Below are positions 45,137 through 53,634 of a DNA stretch of 64,000 nucleotides, in pieces. This DNA comes from JACKAQ01 sp020634975 [NCBI: Calditrichia bacterium] (GTDB lineage: Bacteria > Calditrichota > Calditrichia > RBG-13-44-9): the NCBI GenBank assembly GCA_020634975.1, contig JACKAQ010000001.1, positions 3,286,001-3,350,000 on the forward strand, read 5' to 3'. Position 1 is the stretch's first letter. Each line of letters starts with the position of its first letter. The translations under genes were made by a program, and so were the position numbers. The notes below the pieces were generated by a model. It saw only the letters and a list, made by a program, of their open reading frames with translations. It did not search any database and had not been told where the DNA came from.

Positions 45137-47283
45137 TTAAAGAATACCTTTTACAACTCACTTTACCCAACTGGATTTTCGCGCTGCTGGTAATTGCGCT
45201 GGGCGGATTGGCGTTCGCGTATTATTTTCGGACGCTGCCGCCGTTGTCATCGCTGCGGCGAACAATTGTTACAATATTGCGTGGTTTGGCGCTTATAATC
45301 CTGCTGTTTCTGATCCTCGAACCGATGTTGCGATTGCTGTACCAAAATCGCGAAAAACCGGTTATCGGGGTGCTGCTGGACAATTCCGCCAGCATGAAAA
45401 TTGAGGAAAACAACGGTTTGCGCGGCGATTCGCTGCGCTTTGTCCGTGAGCAGATTGCCGCTTTTGCCGGACGCGATTCAGTGGACATCCGCACCTTTGC
45501 ATTCGATCTGCAAACCCGGCAAATCGCCGCCGATTCGCTGAAATTTGATGTGGACGGCAGCGATCTCACGCAGGCGCTCAACGCGGCGATGGACACGCTT
45601 TCCGGCAACAATTTGCAGGCGCTGGTACTCGTCAGCGATGGCGTTTACAATCGCGGCGCGAATCCGGTGCTGCCTGCCCAAAATCTACCGGTTCCGGTAT
45701 TCACGGTGCTCATCGGCGATTCTACCGAACCAAAGGACGTGGCACTGCGGCGGGTGCAAACCAACCAGATCACTTACGTCGGGAAAACGCTGCCGGTGAC
45801 CGTCACTTTTTGGCACAACGGTTACGACGGACAGAACGCCGTTCTCTCGCTTTCCGACGGCAATCGCCGGCTGGCGCAGAAAACCGTGCGGCTCGGCAGA
45901 TCCGGTTTCGAGCAAAAGGAAACGCTGGAAATCACCGCCGATCGTCCCGGCGAACTGAATTTGACCGCCCGCATCCAGCCGCTCGGCGAGGAAGTGACCG
46001 ACAGGAACAACCAGCAATTTGTGCGGGTTCAGGTGCTCAAAAGTAAGTTGAAAGTGCTGGTGATGAGCGGCGCCCCAAATTTCGACCGGCAGGCGCTGTC
46101 GTTTGTCGGCCGCCAGTTGACAGATTTTGATTTCGAATATCTCACCGAGTTGAACAACGGGCGCTATTTCGAAAAGCAATTTGAATCGATAAAAACCGAT
46201 TCGCTGGACCTGTTGATTTTTCACGGATTTCCCACCTCCCGGACCAATCCGGCGCAGTTGAGCACGCTGATGCAGGCGGTTCGCGATCGTCAGGTTCCGG
46301 TGATGTGGCTGCCCAATCGCAACGCGAATTACCAAAGTTTGGGCAATTTTTCGCAAATGTTGCCTTTCGACGTGCGCGGAAACCTTGCGCCGCAACCGAA
46401 CCAGTTTGTGCGGCTCACCGGCAACGGACGGTTGCATCCGGCGCTTAAATTGGAAGAAAATGAAGGCGCTAACGCTTTGTTATGGCGGGAGTTACCGCCG
46501 GTTTCCATTTTCCCGCAAGTTCGCCCGAAAGAGGGTGCACAACCGCTGCTCGTCGCATCGGAAGACAACAGCGTTGATGAAATTACCGTTGGATTTGCAT
46601 ATCGCCAAAACGAAACCAAACATCTGGTGTTGAATACTGCTAACTTCAGCAATTGGCATTATCAGTTGCAGGAGGACCCGAATCGCGACCGCTTTTTTAT
46701 CCGGTTGATGGAGCGTGCTGTGCGCTGGTTGGCCAGCCGCGATGACATCCAGCAAATCCAGATCCAGCCGTTGCAGCGCTCGTTCAACGTTGGCGAAGCC
46801 GCGGTTTTCGCCGGACAAGTGTATGATGCGTTTTATCAGCCGGTCAGCGATGCGCGGGTAGTTGTGACGATTACCGGCGATTCCGTCGAGTTTTCCGATG
46901 AAATGGTGCCGGAAGGCAACGGCTACTATCGCCAAAGTTTTTCGGGATTGCCGGAAGGGCAGTTCAGCTATCGGGTGGAGGCGCGCCGCAACGATCAGCG
47001 GATCGGTGTGCGCAACGGCAGTTTTGCGGTCAACCCGTTTTTTCTCGAATTCCAGCAAATTCCCGCCAACCAGACGCTCATGCAACAACTCGCCACCGTT
47101 ACCGGCGGCAAAGCCTTTTCGCCTGCCGAGTTTGTTCGCGAATTTCCGCAGCAACAATTCCGCAGCCGGGTGCAAATCAATCACACCGAACATTTTTTGT
47201 GGCGCTACTGGCAATGGTTAGCTGCGCTGGTTTTATTTTTGGGAATCGAGTGGTTTTTGCGCAAACGGTGGGGAATGCTTTAA
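45133..47283 (+). CDS. VWA-domain membrane protein (BatA-like)
   Basis: A 716-residue protein. Two N-terminal helices (FALLVIALGGLAFAYYF, ILRGLALIILLFLILEPM) precede a VWA domain with MIDAS motif DNSASM. A long extracytoplasmic beta region follows, then a C-terminal helix (WLAALVLFLGIEWFLRKRW). The layout resembles BatA-type or CARDB-like membrane proteins. The tsaD overlap of four bases suggests one operon, but the functional link is unclear. Confidence 0.85.
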   Translation: MIKEYLLQLTLPNWIFALLVIALGGLAFAYYFRTLPPLSSLRRTIVTILRGLALIILLFLILEPMLRLLYQNREKPVIGVLLDNSASMKIEENNGLRGDSLRFVREQIAAFAGRDSVDIRTFAFDLQTRQIAADSLKFDVDGSDLTQALNAAMDTLSGNNLQALVLVSDGVYNRGANPVLPAQNLPVPVFTVLIGDSTEPKDVALRRVQTNQITYVGKTLPVTVTFWHNGYDGQNAVLSLSDGNRRLAQKTVRLGRSGFEQKETLEITADRPGELNLTARIQPLGEEVTDRNNQQFVRVQVLKSKLKVLVMSGAPNFDRQALSFVGRQLTDFDFEYLTELNNGRYFEKQFESIKTDSLDLLIFHGFPTSRTNPAQLSTLMQAVRDRQVPVMWLPNRNANYQSLGNFSQMLPFDVRGNLAPQPNQFVRLTGNGRLHPALKLEENEGANALLWRELPPVSIFPQVRPKEGAQPLLVASEDNSVDEITVGFAYRQNETKHLVLNTANFSNWHYQLQEDPNRDRFFIRLMERAVRWLASRDDIQQIQIQPLQRSFNVGEAAVFAGQVYDAFYQPVSDARVVVTITGDSVEFSDEMVPEGNGYYRQSFSGLPEGQFSYRVEARRNDQRIGVRNGSFAVNPFFLEFQQIPANQTLMQQLATVTGGKAFSPAEFVREFPQQQFRSRVQINHTEHFLWRYWQWLAALVLFLGIEWFLRKRWGML

Positions 47284-47400
47284 GAAAGGAAAAAGGATAA
47301 AGAGAAGGTAAAAGTAAAAAGGCAAAAGGAAAAAGTCTTTGTAAAGTTTGAAATTACAGTGTCTTACGCCTTTTAATTTTTAACTTTTAACTTTTTATCC
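47281..47400. repeat. AAAGGATAAAG / CTTTTTATCC imperfect palindrome between convergent genes
   Basis: The 136-base gap between two convergent genes is purine-rich on the left (GAAAGGAAAAAGGATAAAG) and pyrimidine-rich on the right (TTTAACTTTTTATCCTTG). The halves can pair, so it may work as a two-way terminator. It belongs to the repeat family seen at 7640 and 14100. Confidence 0.45.
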
Positions 47401-47419
47401 TTGCTGCAATTCGCAGCCC

Positions 47420-48421
47420 TCAATCTTCATCTTTCGCTTCGCGGGTCATTAATTCTTCGACCGCTTCGTGGGGATTTTTATCGTGAAATAACACTGCGTA
47501 AACCTGTTCGGAAATCGGCATTTCCAACCCAAGTTTTTGCGCAACCTGATGCACCGATCGCGTCGTTTTCACACCTTCTGCAACCATCACCATTTCTTCG
47601 AGCACTTCTTTTAGCGTACGTCCACGCCCGATTTGTTCGCCAACATGGCGGTTCCGGCTGTGTTTGCTCATGCAGGTCACGATCAGATCGCCGATGCCGG
47701 AAAGCCCTGCGAACGTCTCCGGTTTGGCGCCGAGCGCCACACCCAACCGCTGGATTTCCACCATTCCGCGCGTGAGCAACGCGGCTTTGGTGTTGTCGCC
47801 GAAACCTGCGCCGTCGCAAACACCGGCAGCTATGGCGATCACGTTTTTCACCGAACCACCGACTTCCACGCCAACAATGTCGTCGCTGGAATACACCCGG
47901 AAATAATTGGTCGAAAACAGGTTGCGAACCCGCCGCGCCGTTTTCAGATCCGGTGATGCCGAAACCACTGCTGTGGCGATTTCTGTGGCAACTTCCTCTG
48001 CGTGGCTCGGTCCGTACAGCGTCGCAATTCGCGATTCGGGCACTGCCAAAACTTCGCCAATCACCTCGGACATGCGCTTCAAACTGTCGTTTTCGATGCC
48101 TTTGGCAACGTTCACAAATATCTGTTTTTCATTGATATACGGCTTGATATTTCCGCAAACCCCGCGCATCGCATGCGATGGTACCGCCAATACCAGAATC
48201 TCAGCTTGTTTCACTGCGTTTGGCAAATCGTCGGTCAATTCCAACTGTTCCGGCAACGGCACGCCGGGCAGGTAGCGTTTGTTCATCCGGGTTTCTTGCA
48301 TCTCCGCCAGTTGGTCGGCTTCGAACACCCACAAGTTGACGGAATAATCTTTTTTGGCGAGCAAATTGGCGAGTGTGTTGCCCCAACTGCCCGCGCCGAT
48401 AACTGCAATTTTATGGCTCAT
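47420..48421 (-). CDS. gpsA: Glycerol-3-phosphate dehydrogenase [NAD(P)+]
   Basis: A 333-residue enzyme that makes glycerol 3-phosphate from dihydroxyacetone phosphate for phospholipid synthesis. IAVIGAGSWGNTLANLLAKK is the dinucleotide-binding motif, VGVEVGGSVKNVIAIAAGVCDG contains the catalytic Lys, and GLSGIGDLIVTC is a family signature. It is the last gene of the minus-strand cluster, six bases after purC. plsY, three genes upstream, uses its product. Confidence 0.96.
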   Translation of the reverse strand: MSHKIAVIGAGSWGNTLANLLAKKDYSVNLWVFEADQLAEMQETRMNKRYLPGVPLPEQLELTDDLPNAVKQAEILVLAVPSHAMRGVCGNIKPYINEKQIFVNVAKGIENDSLKRMSEVIGEVLAVPESRIATLYGPSHAEEVATEIATAVVSASPDLKTARRVRNLFSTNYFRVYSSDDIVGVEVGGSVKNVIAIAAGVCDGAGFGDNTKAALLTRGMVEIQRLGVALGAKPETFAGLSGIGDLIVTCMSKHSRNRHVGEQIGRGRTLKEVLEEMVMVAEGVKTTRSVHQVAQKLGLEMPISEQVYAVLFHDKNPHEAVEELMTREAKDED

Positions 48422-48427
48422 TTGATG

Positions 48428-49318
48428 TCAGCCTTTCAAATCGATCCCGAAAATTCGGGCGATTTCCAGATATTTTTTCGATGTATTTTCGATGATTTCG
48501 TCCGGCAGCGGCGGCGGCGGCGGGGTTTTGTCCCAGTCCAGCGTTTCCAGATAATCGCGGAGATATTGTTTGTCGAAACTCTGTTGCGATTTGCCCGGCG
48601 CGTAAAATTCCTTCGGCCAAAACCGCGACGAGTCCGGCGTCATCACTTCGTCAATGAGAATGATCTCGCCATCCAGTATGCCGAATTCAAATTTTGTGTC
48701 CGCCAGAATGATGCCTTTTTTCGCAGCAGTTTTCGCGCCGTGTGCGTAAAGTTGCAGGCTGTAATCGCGCACGGCTTCCGCCGTTTGTTGGTCGACAATG
48801 GTCAGCATTCGCTCGAACGAAATATTTTCGTCGTGACCGGATTCCGCTTTGGTCGCCGGTGTGAACAGCGGTTGCGGCAATTGCGATCCGTTCAGCAATC
48901 CCGCTGGCAGCGGAGTTTCGTGCAGCGTCTGAAATTCGCGATATTCTTTCCAGCCGGAACCGGCTAAATAACCGCGAACCACACATTCCACCGGCAACGG
49001 CTGCGTTTTTTTCACGAGCATCGAACGCCCGCGAAGCAACTCGCCATGCTGATTGAATGGCGCCGGATATTCTGCAATATTGTCGGTTATAAAATGATTG
49101 GCAACGATGTCACCCGTTTGCGAAAACCAGAATTTGGATAGCTGGGTGAGCACAATTCCTTTCATGGGAATGCCTTGCGTCATGATCACATCGAACGCGG
49201 AAATGCGATCTGTGGTGACAAACAGCAGCGCGTCGCCTGCGTCGTAAATATCGCGAACTTTGCCGCGATTTAGCAATTTTGCGCCGGGGATATCCGTTTT
49301 TAACACAACATTTGCCAA
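48428..49318 (-). CDS. purC: Phosphoribosylaminoimidazole-succinocarboxamide synthase
   Basis: A 296-residue purine-pathway ligase that joins CAIR and Asp with ATP. LLNRGKVRDIYDAGDALLFVTTDRISAFD is the ATP-binding N-terminus, and ECVVRGYLAGSGWKEY and ILADTKFEFG are conserved. Residues up to 296 and the insertion length fit the long PurC type. It lies between plsY and gpsA. Confidence 0.96.
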   Translation of the reverse strand: MANVVLKTDIPGAKLLNRGKVRDIYDAGDALLFVTTDRISAFDVIMTQGIPMKGIVLTQLSKFWFSQTGDIVANHFITDNIAEYPAPFNQHGELLRGRSMLVKKTQPLPVECVVRGYLAGSGWKEYREFQTLHETPLPAGLLNGSQLPQPLFTPATKAESGHDENISFERMLTIVDQQTAEAVRDYSLQLYAHGAKTAAKKGIILADTKFEFGILDGEIILIDEVMTPDSSRFWPKEFYAPGKSQQSFDKQYLRDYLETLDWDKTPPPPPLPDEIIENTSKKYLEIARIFGIDLKG

Positions 49319-49335
49319 TTTGGAACCCTTTCGAA

Positions 49336-49971
49336 TCAGGACTTTTTGAACTGAATTTTATTTTCTTCGCCTTTTAACAATCGCTGCACGTTGGCGCGGT
49401 GCGTAAAAATGATCAGCACGGGAATGAACACACTGAAGACGAGCAATTCGATCGGAACCGGCTGATTCAACGCAAATTTTTGCACAAAAACCACCGCCAT
49501 AAACGTGATCGATGCGAGAATCGAACCGAGCGACACAAATCGCGTCAGCCAAACGGTAACGATGAAAACGATGATGCAAACCAGCACCGGAACCGGTGCC
49601 AATCCGATAATCATTCCCGCGCCGGTGCCCACGCCTTTGCCACCTTTGAAACTGGCGAAAATCGTCCAGATGTGCCCGAACATGGCGCTGATTCCCGCGA
49701 TAATCTGATAATTGATGGCGTGCCAACCGAGCCCGCTGTCCATTCCCAATTGCGATACGTAAACCGTTGGAATCCAGCCCTTTAGCATGTCGATCAACAG
49801 CACAACCAACCCGGCTTTCCAGCCGAGCACGCGAAACACGTTGGTTGCGCCCGCGTTGCCGCTGCCTTCTTTGCGAATATCGATGCCTTTGAGCAATTTT
49901 CCGGCGATGATGCTCGTGGGAATCGAGCCCATCAAATAGCTGATGGCGATCATCAGTAGCATGTTCAGCAT
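49336..49971 (-). CDS. plsY: Acyl-phosphate glycerol-3-phosphate acyltransferase
   Basis: A 211-residue inner-membrane acyltransferase for the first step of phospholipid synthesis. The PlsY motifs GSIPTSIIAGKLLKGIDIR, GSGNAGATNVFR and FKGGKGVGTGAG are all present among about five to seven membrane helices. Its substrate glycerol 3-phosphate is made by GpsA, encoded three genes downstream in the same cluster. Confidence 0.96.
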   Translation of the reverse strand: MLNMLLMIAISYLMGSIPTSIIAGKLLKGIDIRKEGSGNAGATNVFRVLGWKAGLVVLLIDMLKGWIPTVYVSQLGMDSGLGWHAINYQIIAGISAMFGHIWTIFASFKGGKGVGTGAGMIIGLAPVPVLVCIIVFIVTVWLTRFVSLGSILASITFMAVVFVQKFALNQPVPIELLVFSVFIPVLIIFTHRANVQRLLKGEENKIQFKKS

Positions 49972-49994
49972 ATAAGCTCCTGTTTATTGGCGAT

Positions 49995-51002
49995 TTAGCC
50001 GGTTACTTTTCCGATAGTTGTTGCCGAAAAACCGAACGCCTTCGCCGATTCGGAAATGACAGCGGTGTGCTCGGAAGGGGCGATTACAACCAACCCGAAA
50101 CCGAGGTTGAACGCCCGCCGCATGTCCGCATCCGGCACGTTTCCGGCGTCCTGAATGATACGAAAAATCGCCGGAATTTCCCAGGCTTCCCAATCGATTT
50201 CCAGCGATAAACCTTCGCGGAGCAGCCGTTTGGTATTGCCCACGATGCCGCCGCCGGTGATGTGCGAAATGCCGTGCACCGCAACTTTATCCGTGATTTC
50301 GGAAATTAGCGGAAAGTAATTCGGGTGGATTTTCAGGAGTTCATCGGCGAGGGTTGCGCCGCCGAGTTCGGCGATTGGTTCATCGATGCTGTATTCGGCG
50401 AACAGCGCTTTTCGCGCGAGCGTGTAGCCGTTGGTGTGCAGCCCGTTGCCGGAAATGCCGATCAGCGCGTCGCCCGGCTGAATTTTTTTGCCGTCGATAA
50501 TTTTGGATTTATCGACAATACCGATGATCGTGCCGCACATATCGTATTCGCCCGGTGAGTAGAAATCGGGCATTTCGGCGGTTTCGCCGCCGATGAGCGG
50601 AATTCCGGCCTTTTTGCAGCCTTCCGCAACGCCGGACACCACCGAATCGTACACATGCGGTTCCAGTTTTCCGCTGGCGAAGTAATCCAGAAAAAACAAC
50701 GGCTTAGCGCCGCAAACAGCAATGTCGTCGATGCAGTGGTTCACCAAATCCTGACCGACCGTGCCGTGGCGATCCGCCATTATGGCAACTTTCAATTTGG
50801 TGCCCACACCATCGGTGGAAGAAACCAGCACCGGGTGTTGCAGCCCGTTTCCGGAAATATCGTAAAAGCTGCCGAACAGCCCGACGCCGGACAGTACCTC
50901 CGGCGTGTAAGTCGCAGCAATGCGGTCTTTAAGCTTGTTCAGCGCGCCTTCGGCTTTGTCGATGTCCACGCCGGCATCTTTATAGGTGATCGATTTTTTC
51001 AA
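49995..51002 (-). CDS. purM: Phosphoribosylformylglycinamidine cyclo-ligase
   Basis: A 335-residue AIR synthase, an ATP-dependent step of purine synthesis. TYKDAGVDIDKAEGAL, STDGVGTKLKVA, GGETAEMPDFYSPGEYDMCG and ISHITGGGIVGNTKRLL are characteristic. It lies 23 bases before plsY. Only purM and purC of the pathway are seen in this window. Confidence 0.97.
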   Translation of the reverse strand: MKKSITYKDAGVDIDKAEGALNKLKDRIAATYTPEVLSGVGLFGSFYDISGNGLQHPVLVSSTDGVGTKLKVAIMADRHGTVGQDLVNHCIDDIAVCGAKPLFFLDYFASGKLEPHVYDSVVSGVAEGCKKAGIPLIGGETAEMPDFYSPGEYDMCGTIIGIVDKSKIIDGKKIQPGDALIGISGNGLHTNGYTLARKALFAEYSIDEPIAELGGATLADELLKIHPNYFPLISEITDKVAVHGISHITGGGIVGNTKRLLREGLSLEIDWEAWEIPAIFRIIQDAGNVPDADMRRAFNLGFGLVVIAPSEHTAVISESAKAFGFSATTIGKVTG

Positions 51003-51049
51003 TACTTTTTCCTTCCTGATTTAGCGCCATTTCCGGCAATGATAAAAGA

Positions 51050-51583
51050 TCACACACTTTCCAATCCGATTTGTTCCATGTAAACATCACGCACTTTTTC
51101 AAAAAATTTCAGCACAAACGGTTCGCGATAATCGGGATACGTCCATTCCTGCGGCTTAAAATTTTTTCCGCGAAATTTTAGGTGGATATCGCCAAAAATA
51201 CCATCTTGCAAATATATCCGGTGACTGAAATCTTTGGTGGTTGCGAGCACGAGTTTCGGGGCGTTAATATAACCCGGATCCAAATTGATGCGCCGTTTGC
51301 CGTCAACCGCATATGCTTTTTCAATCGCATTTGTAGCATGTTTGATGCCCGGTAACGCCTCAACATTAATAAATTCCTCAAACGAAACGAAACATTTTAG
51401 CAGATTGCTACCCATTTCTTTGGTGTAATATTTGGTGTGATCAAATTTATACCAATCCAGCTGTAAATCGATGGGTGAATATGCGGCTTCGAGCTGGGGA
51501 CGCAGTTTTTCCCACAAGCCGATATCGGCTGTGCTGACACCCATAATCAATTTTACAGGATGATATGTTTTCGTTTTGCCCAA
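51050..51583 (-). CDS. DUF4416 family protein
   Basis: A 177-residue protein matching DUF4416: PVKLIMGVSTAD, WYKFDHTKYYTKEMG, RRINLDPGYINAPKLVLATTKDF and DGIFGDIHLKF. Its function is unknown. It starts with TTG at 51583 and a nearby GGAG; no better ATG extends the family match. It leads the purM-plsY-purC-gpsA cluster, so all five genes probably share a transcript. Confidence 0.85.
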   Translation of the reverse strand: MGKTKTYHPVKLIMGVSTADIGLWEKLRPQLEAAYSPIDLQLDWYKFDHTKYYTKEMGSNLLKCFVSFEEFINVEALPGIKHATNAIEKAYAVDGKRRINLDPGYINAPKLVLATTKDFSHRIYLQDGIFGDIHLKFRGKNFKPQEWTYPDYREPFVLKFFEKVRDVYMEQIGLESV

Positions 51584-51724
51584 TGTTGCTTTCGCTCCGC
51601 ATAATTAATTCAAAAAATATCACTTATTTTGACGGATGTCAACACAGGGAGATTAAAATATCGTTGATTATGTGGCTTGGAAGGATTATGTTGGTTCAAC
51701 ATCAAAGTGATATGTGAGGAATGT

Positions 51725-51880
51725 ATGTGGTTTGACCATCCAGCTTTTTTTTGGACGGTTGTGGGGGTATTAATTATTCATTTCATTGTGTTTTTGGGAT
51801 ATGCTGCAAAGGTGTTGATGGATGAAGATGTGAGTTCACCCGAAGAAATTGAAGAACCTCATCGCAAACTGAATCAATAA
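51725..51880 (+). CDS. Small single-TM membrane protein
   Basis: A 51-residue protein with one hydrophobic helix (TVVGVLIIHFIVFLGYAAKVL) and an acidic C-terminal tail (DEDVSSPEEIEEPHRK). ATG at 51725 has TGAGGAATGT upstream; the frame continues to 51677 without conserved sequence. Family unknown. It is convergent with the MhqD-like gene. Confidence 0.55.
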   Translation: MWFDHPAFFWTVVGVLIIHFIVFLGYAAKVLMDEDVSSPEEIEEPHRKLNQ

Positions 51881-51905
51881 GTTCAGTAATAATCTATCCG
51901 AAAAT

Positions 51906-52562
51906 TTATTTGTTTTGCCCAATCATTGCATCGATTAATGATTGGGTTTGGCGTATTTCGTCAAAATTTACCGTGTGTCCCATTCCGGGATATAAACGGA
52001 GGGTGACTTCTGCGCCCATTTTCTCGAAAATTGCGGCGGATTCGCGAACGCGTTCGGCCGGGATGTGAAAATCGACATCGCTGCAACCCAAAAAAACAGG
52101 TGTTTTGGAGAGCGAGCCGGGAAAATCGAATACATTTCCCGGAGGTCCGATGAGTCCGCCACTGAGTGCAACAATGCCACCAAATTTTTGCGGATGCGAC
52201 GCCGCATAAGTTAACGCGAGGCAAGCCCCTTGCGAAAAACCGCCAATTACCGTTTTCTCCGGAGGAATGCCGCTCAACTGCAATTGCGTTATAATTGTGT
52301 CAATTACAGCCAGCCCGGAATCAATTCCCGGTTGATTATTTTGGATCGGCGCCAAAAAGCTGAACGGATACCATGTGTTGTTGTGTGCATCCGGGGCGAT
52401 GTAATGCAGTTCCGGCCGGTCAAATTCTTCTGCTAACATTAAAATATCCAAAGCATTAGCGCCGCGACCATGCATCAAAATCATGGCGCCAGCGGCTGTT
52501 TCGGGCGAGGCACCGGCAGTTCTCACCGGCATCCCCGCATGTGGCGATTCTCTATTTTCCAT
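51906..52562 (-). CDS. Phospholipase/carboxylesterase family hydrolase (MhqD-like)
   Basis: A 218-residue alpha/beta hydrolase. ILMHGRGANALDIL, GGFSQGACLALT (catalytic Ser), CSDVDFHIPAERV (Asp) and YPGMGHTVNFDE (His) fit the family that includes MhqD. ATG at 52562 is preferred. The upstream gene is a VOC dioxygenase; the two together resemble the MhqO-MhqD pair of Bacillus, which acts on hydroquinones. Substrate here is inferred. Confidence 0.85.
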   Translation of the reverse strand: MENRESPHAGMPVRTAGASPETAAGAMILMHGRGANALDILMLAEEFDRPELHYIAPDAHNNTWYPFSFLAPIQNNQPGIDSGLAVIDTIITQLQLSGIPPEKTVIGGFSQGACLALTYAASHPQKFGGIVALSGGLIGPPGNVFDFPGSLSKTPVFLGCSDVDFHIPAERVRESAAIFEKMGAEVTLRLYPGMGHTVNFDEIRQTQSLIDAMIGQNK

Positions 52563-52578
52563 TGAATTTTTTCCCAAA

Positions 52579-53520
52579 TTATTTGGTTTTGATTTTGGGT
52601 AAATGCGACTCAATTTCTTCACGACGGGTTTCCAGCCAGTCAGGTAATTTTAGCGATTCACCCAAATTTTCGGGCGTTTCGTCGATGGCGAATCCCGGCG
52701 GATCGGTCGCAATTTCGAAAAGAACGCCGCCCGGCTCCCGGAAATAAATCGATTGAAAATAGTTCCGATCCAGCACCGGCGTCACATTTTGCCCGTCATG
52801 TAACAATTGACCGCGCATTTCTTTTTGCTGGCTGGCATCTGCCGCCCGCCAGGCGATGTGGTGCACAACCCCAACGCCCATACTGCCCGGTAGCGCATTT
52901 GCCGGTGAAATCAGGTCCATTAGTGCGCCGGGTTGCCCGTTTCCGGTTGCCAGCCGGATTCGACCGTCTGCCGTTCCCATTTCGCGAAAGCCCATGATTT
53001 CCGTGAGCATTTGTTTTGTCGGGGTGATGTTACCGATTGCCGCAGTGGCACTGTGGAATCCGCGAATGGCGTGCTCTGCCGGAACATCTCCGTTTTCCCA
53101 ACCGGATCGCGTATCGTTGGTTGCCGCAATTAATTCGATATCCAATCCGTCCGGATCTTCGAAAGTGAGCACTTGTTCATCAAATCGCCCAAACGGACCG
53201 GCAACGCCAATGTTCAGCGATTCCAGCCGTTTCTGCCAAAATTTGAGCGAATGTTCCGGCACTGAAAAGCTGGTTGTCGTCACTTGTCCCAATCCTTTTC
53301 TGCCGCGCAACCCGCGCGATGTCCACGGGAAAAATGTCATTATCGTTCCGGGATTACCGGATTCGTCGCCAAAATAGAAGTGGTAAGTATATGGGTCATC
53401 AAAATTTACGGTCTTTTTCACGAGCCGTAAGCCTAATACTTTCACATAAAAATCGATATTTTTTTGGGGATCGCCGGCCATTGCGGTAATGTGGTGGATT
53501 CCCGATGAAGCTGTAACCAT
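52579..53520 (-). CDS. Ring-cleaving dioxygenase, glyoxalase/VOC family (MhqO-like)
   Basis: A 313-residue two-VOC-module dioxygenase. ASSGIHHITAMAGDPQKNIDFY contains the metal-binding His, FDDPYTYHFYFGDESGNPGTIMTFFPW is a hallmark of this subfamily, and GVVHHIAWRAAD and PGGVLFEIATDPPGF are the second module's motifs. It may cleave aromatic or quinol rings using Fe2+. It is paired with the esterase gene downstream (16 bases). Confidence 0.9.
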   Translation of the reverse strand: MVTASSGIHHITAMAGDPQKNIDFYVKVLGLRLVKKTVNFDDPYTYHFYFGDESGNPGTIMTFFPWTSRGLRGRKGLGQVTTTSFSVPEHSLKFWQKRLESLNIGVAGPFGRFDEQVLTFEDPDGLDIELIAATNDTRSGWENGDVPAEHAIRGFHSATAAIGNITPTKQMLTEIMGFREMGTADGRIRLATGNGQPGALMDLISPANALPGSMGVGVVHHIAWRAADASQQKEMRGQLLHDGQNVTPVLDRNYFQSIYFREPGGVLFEIATDPPGFAIDETPENLGESLKLPDWLETRREEIESHLPKIKTK

Positions 53521-53634
53521 GTGTCCTCCGATTGTTCAAAAATTGTAGTCCAAATTTGATGAAACCGGTAAAACAAGGTTACAACATCTCCGGCGGCGAA
53601 TGAATAGCGGAAATTGTGTTGAGCTAACTAGTTG

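Noticed and set aside
48002-48967. A 321-residue open frame on the plus strand opposite gpsA and purC
   Set aside because: Both genes on the other strand are certain; the opposite frame is a shadow of their codon bias.
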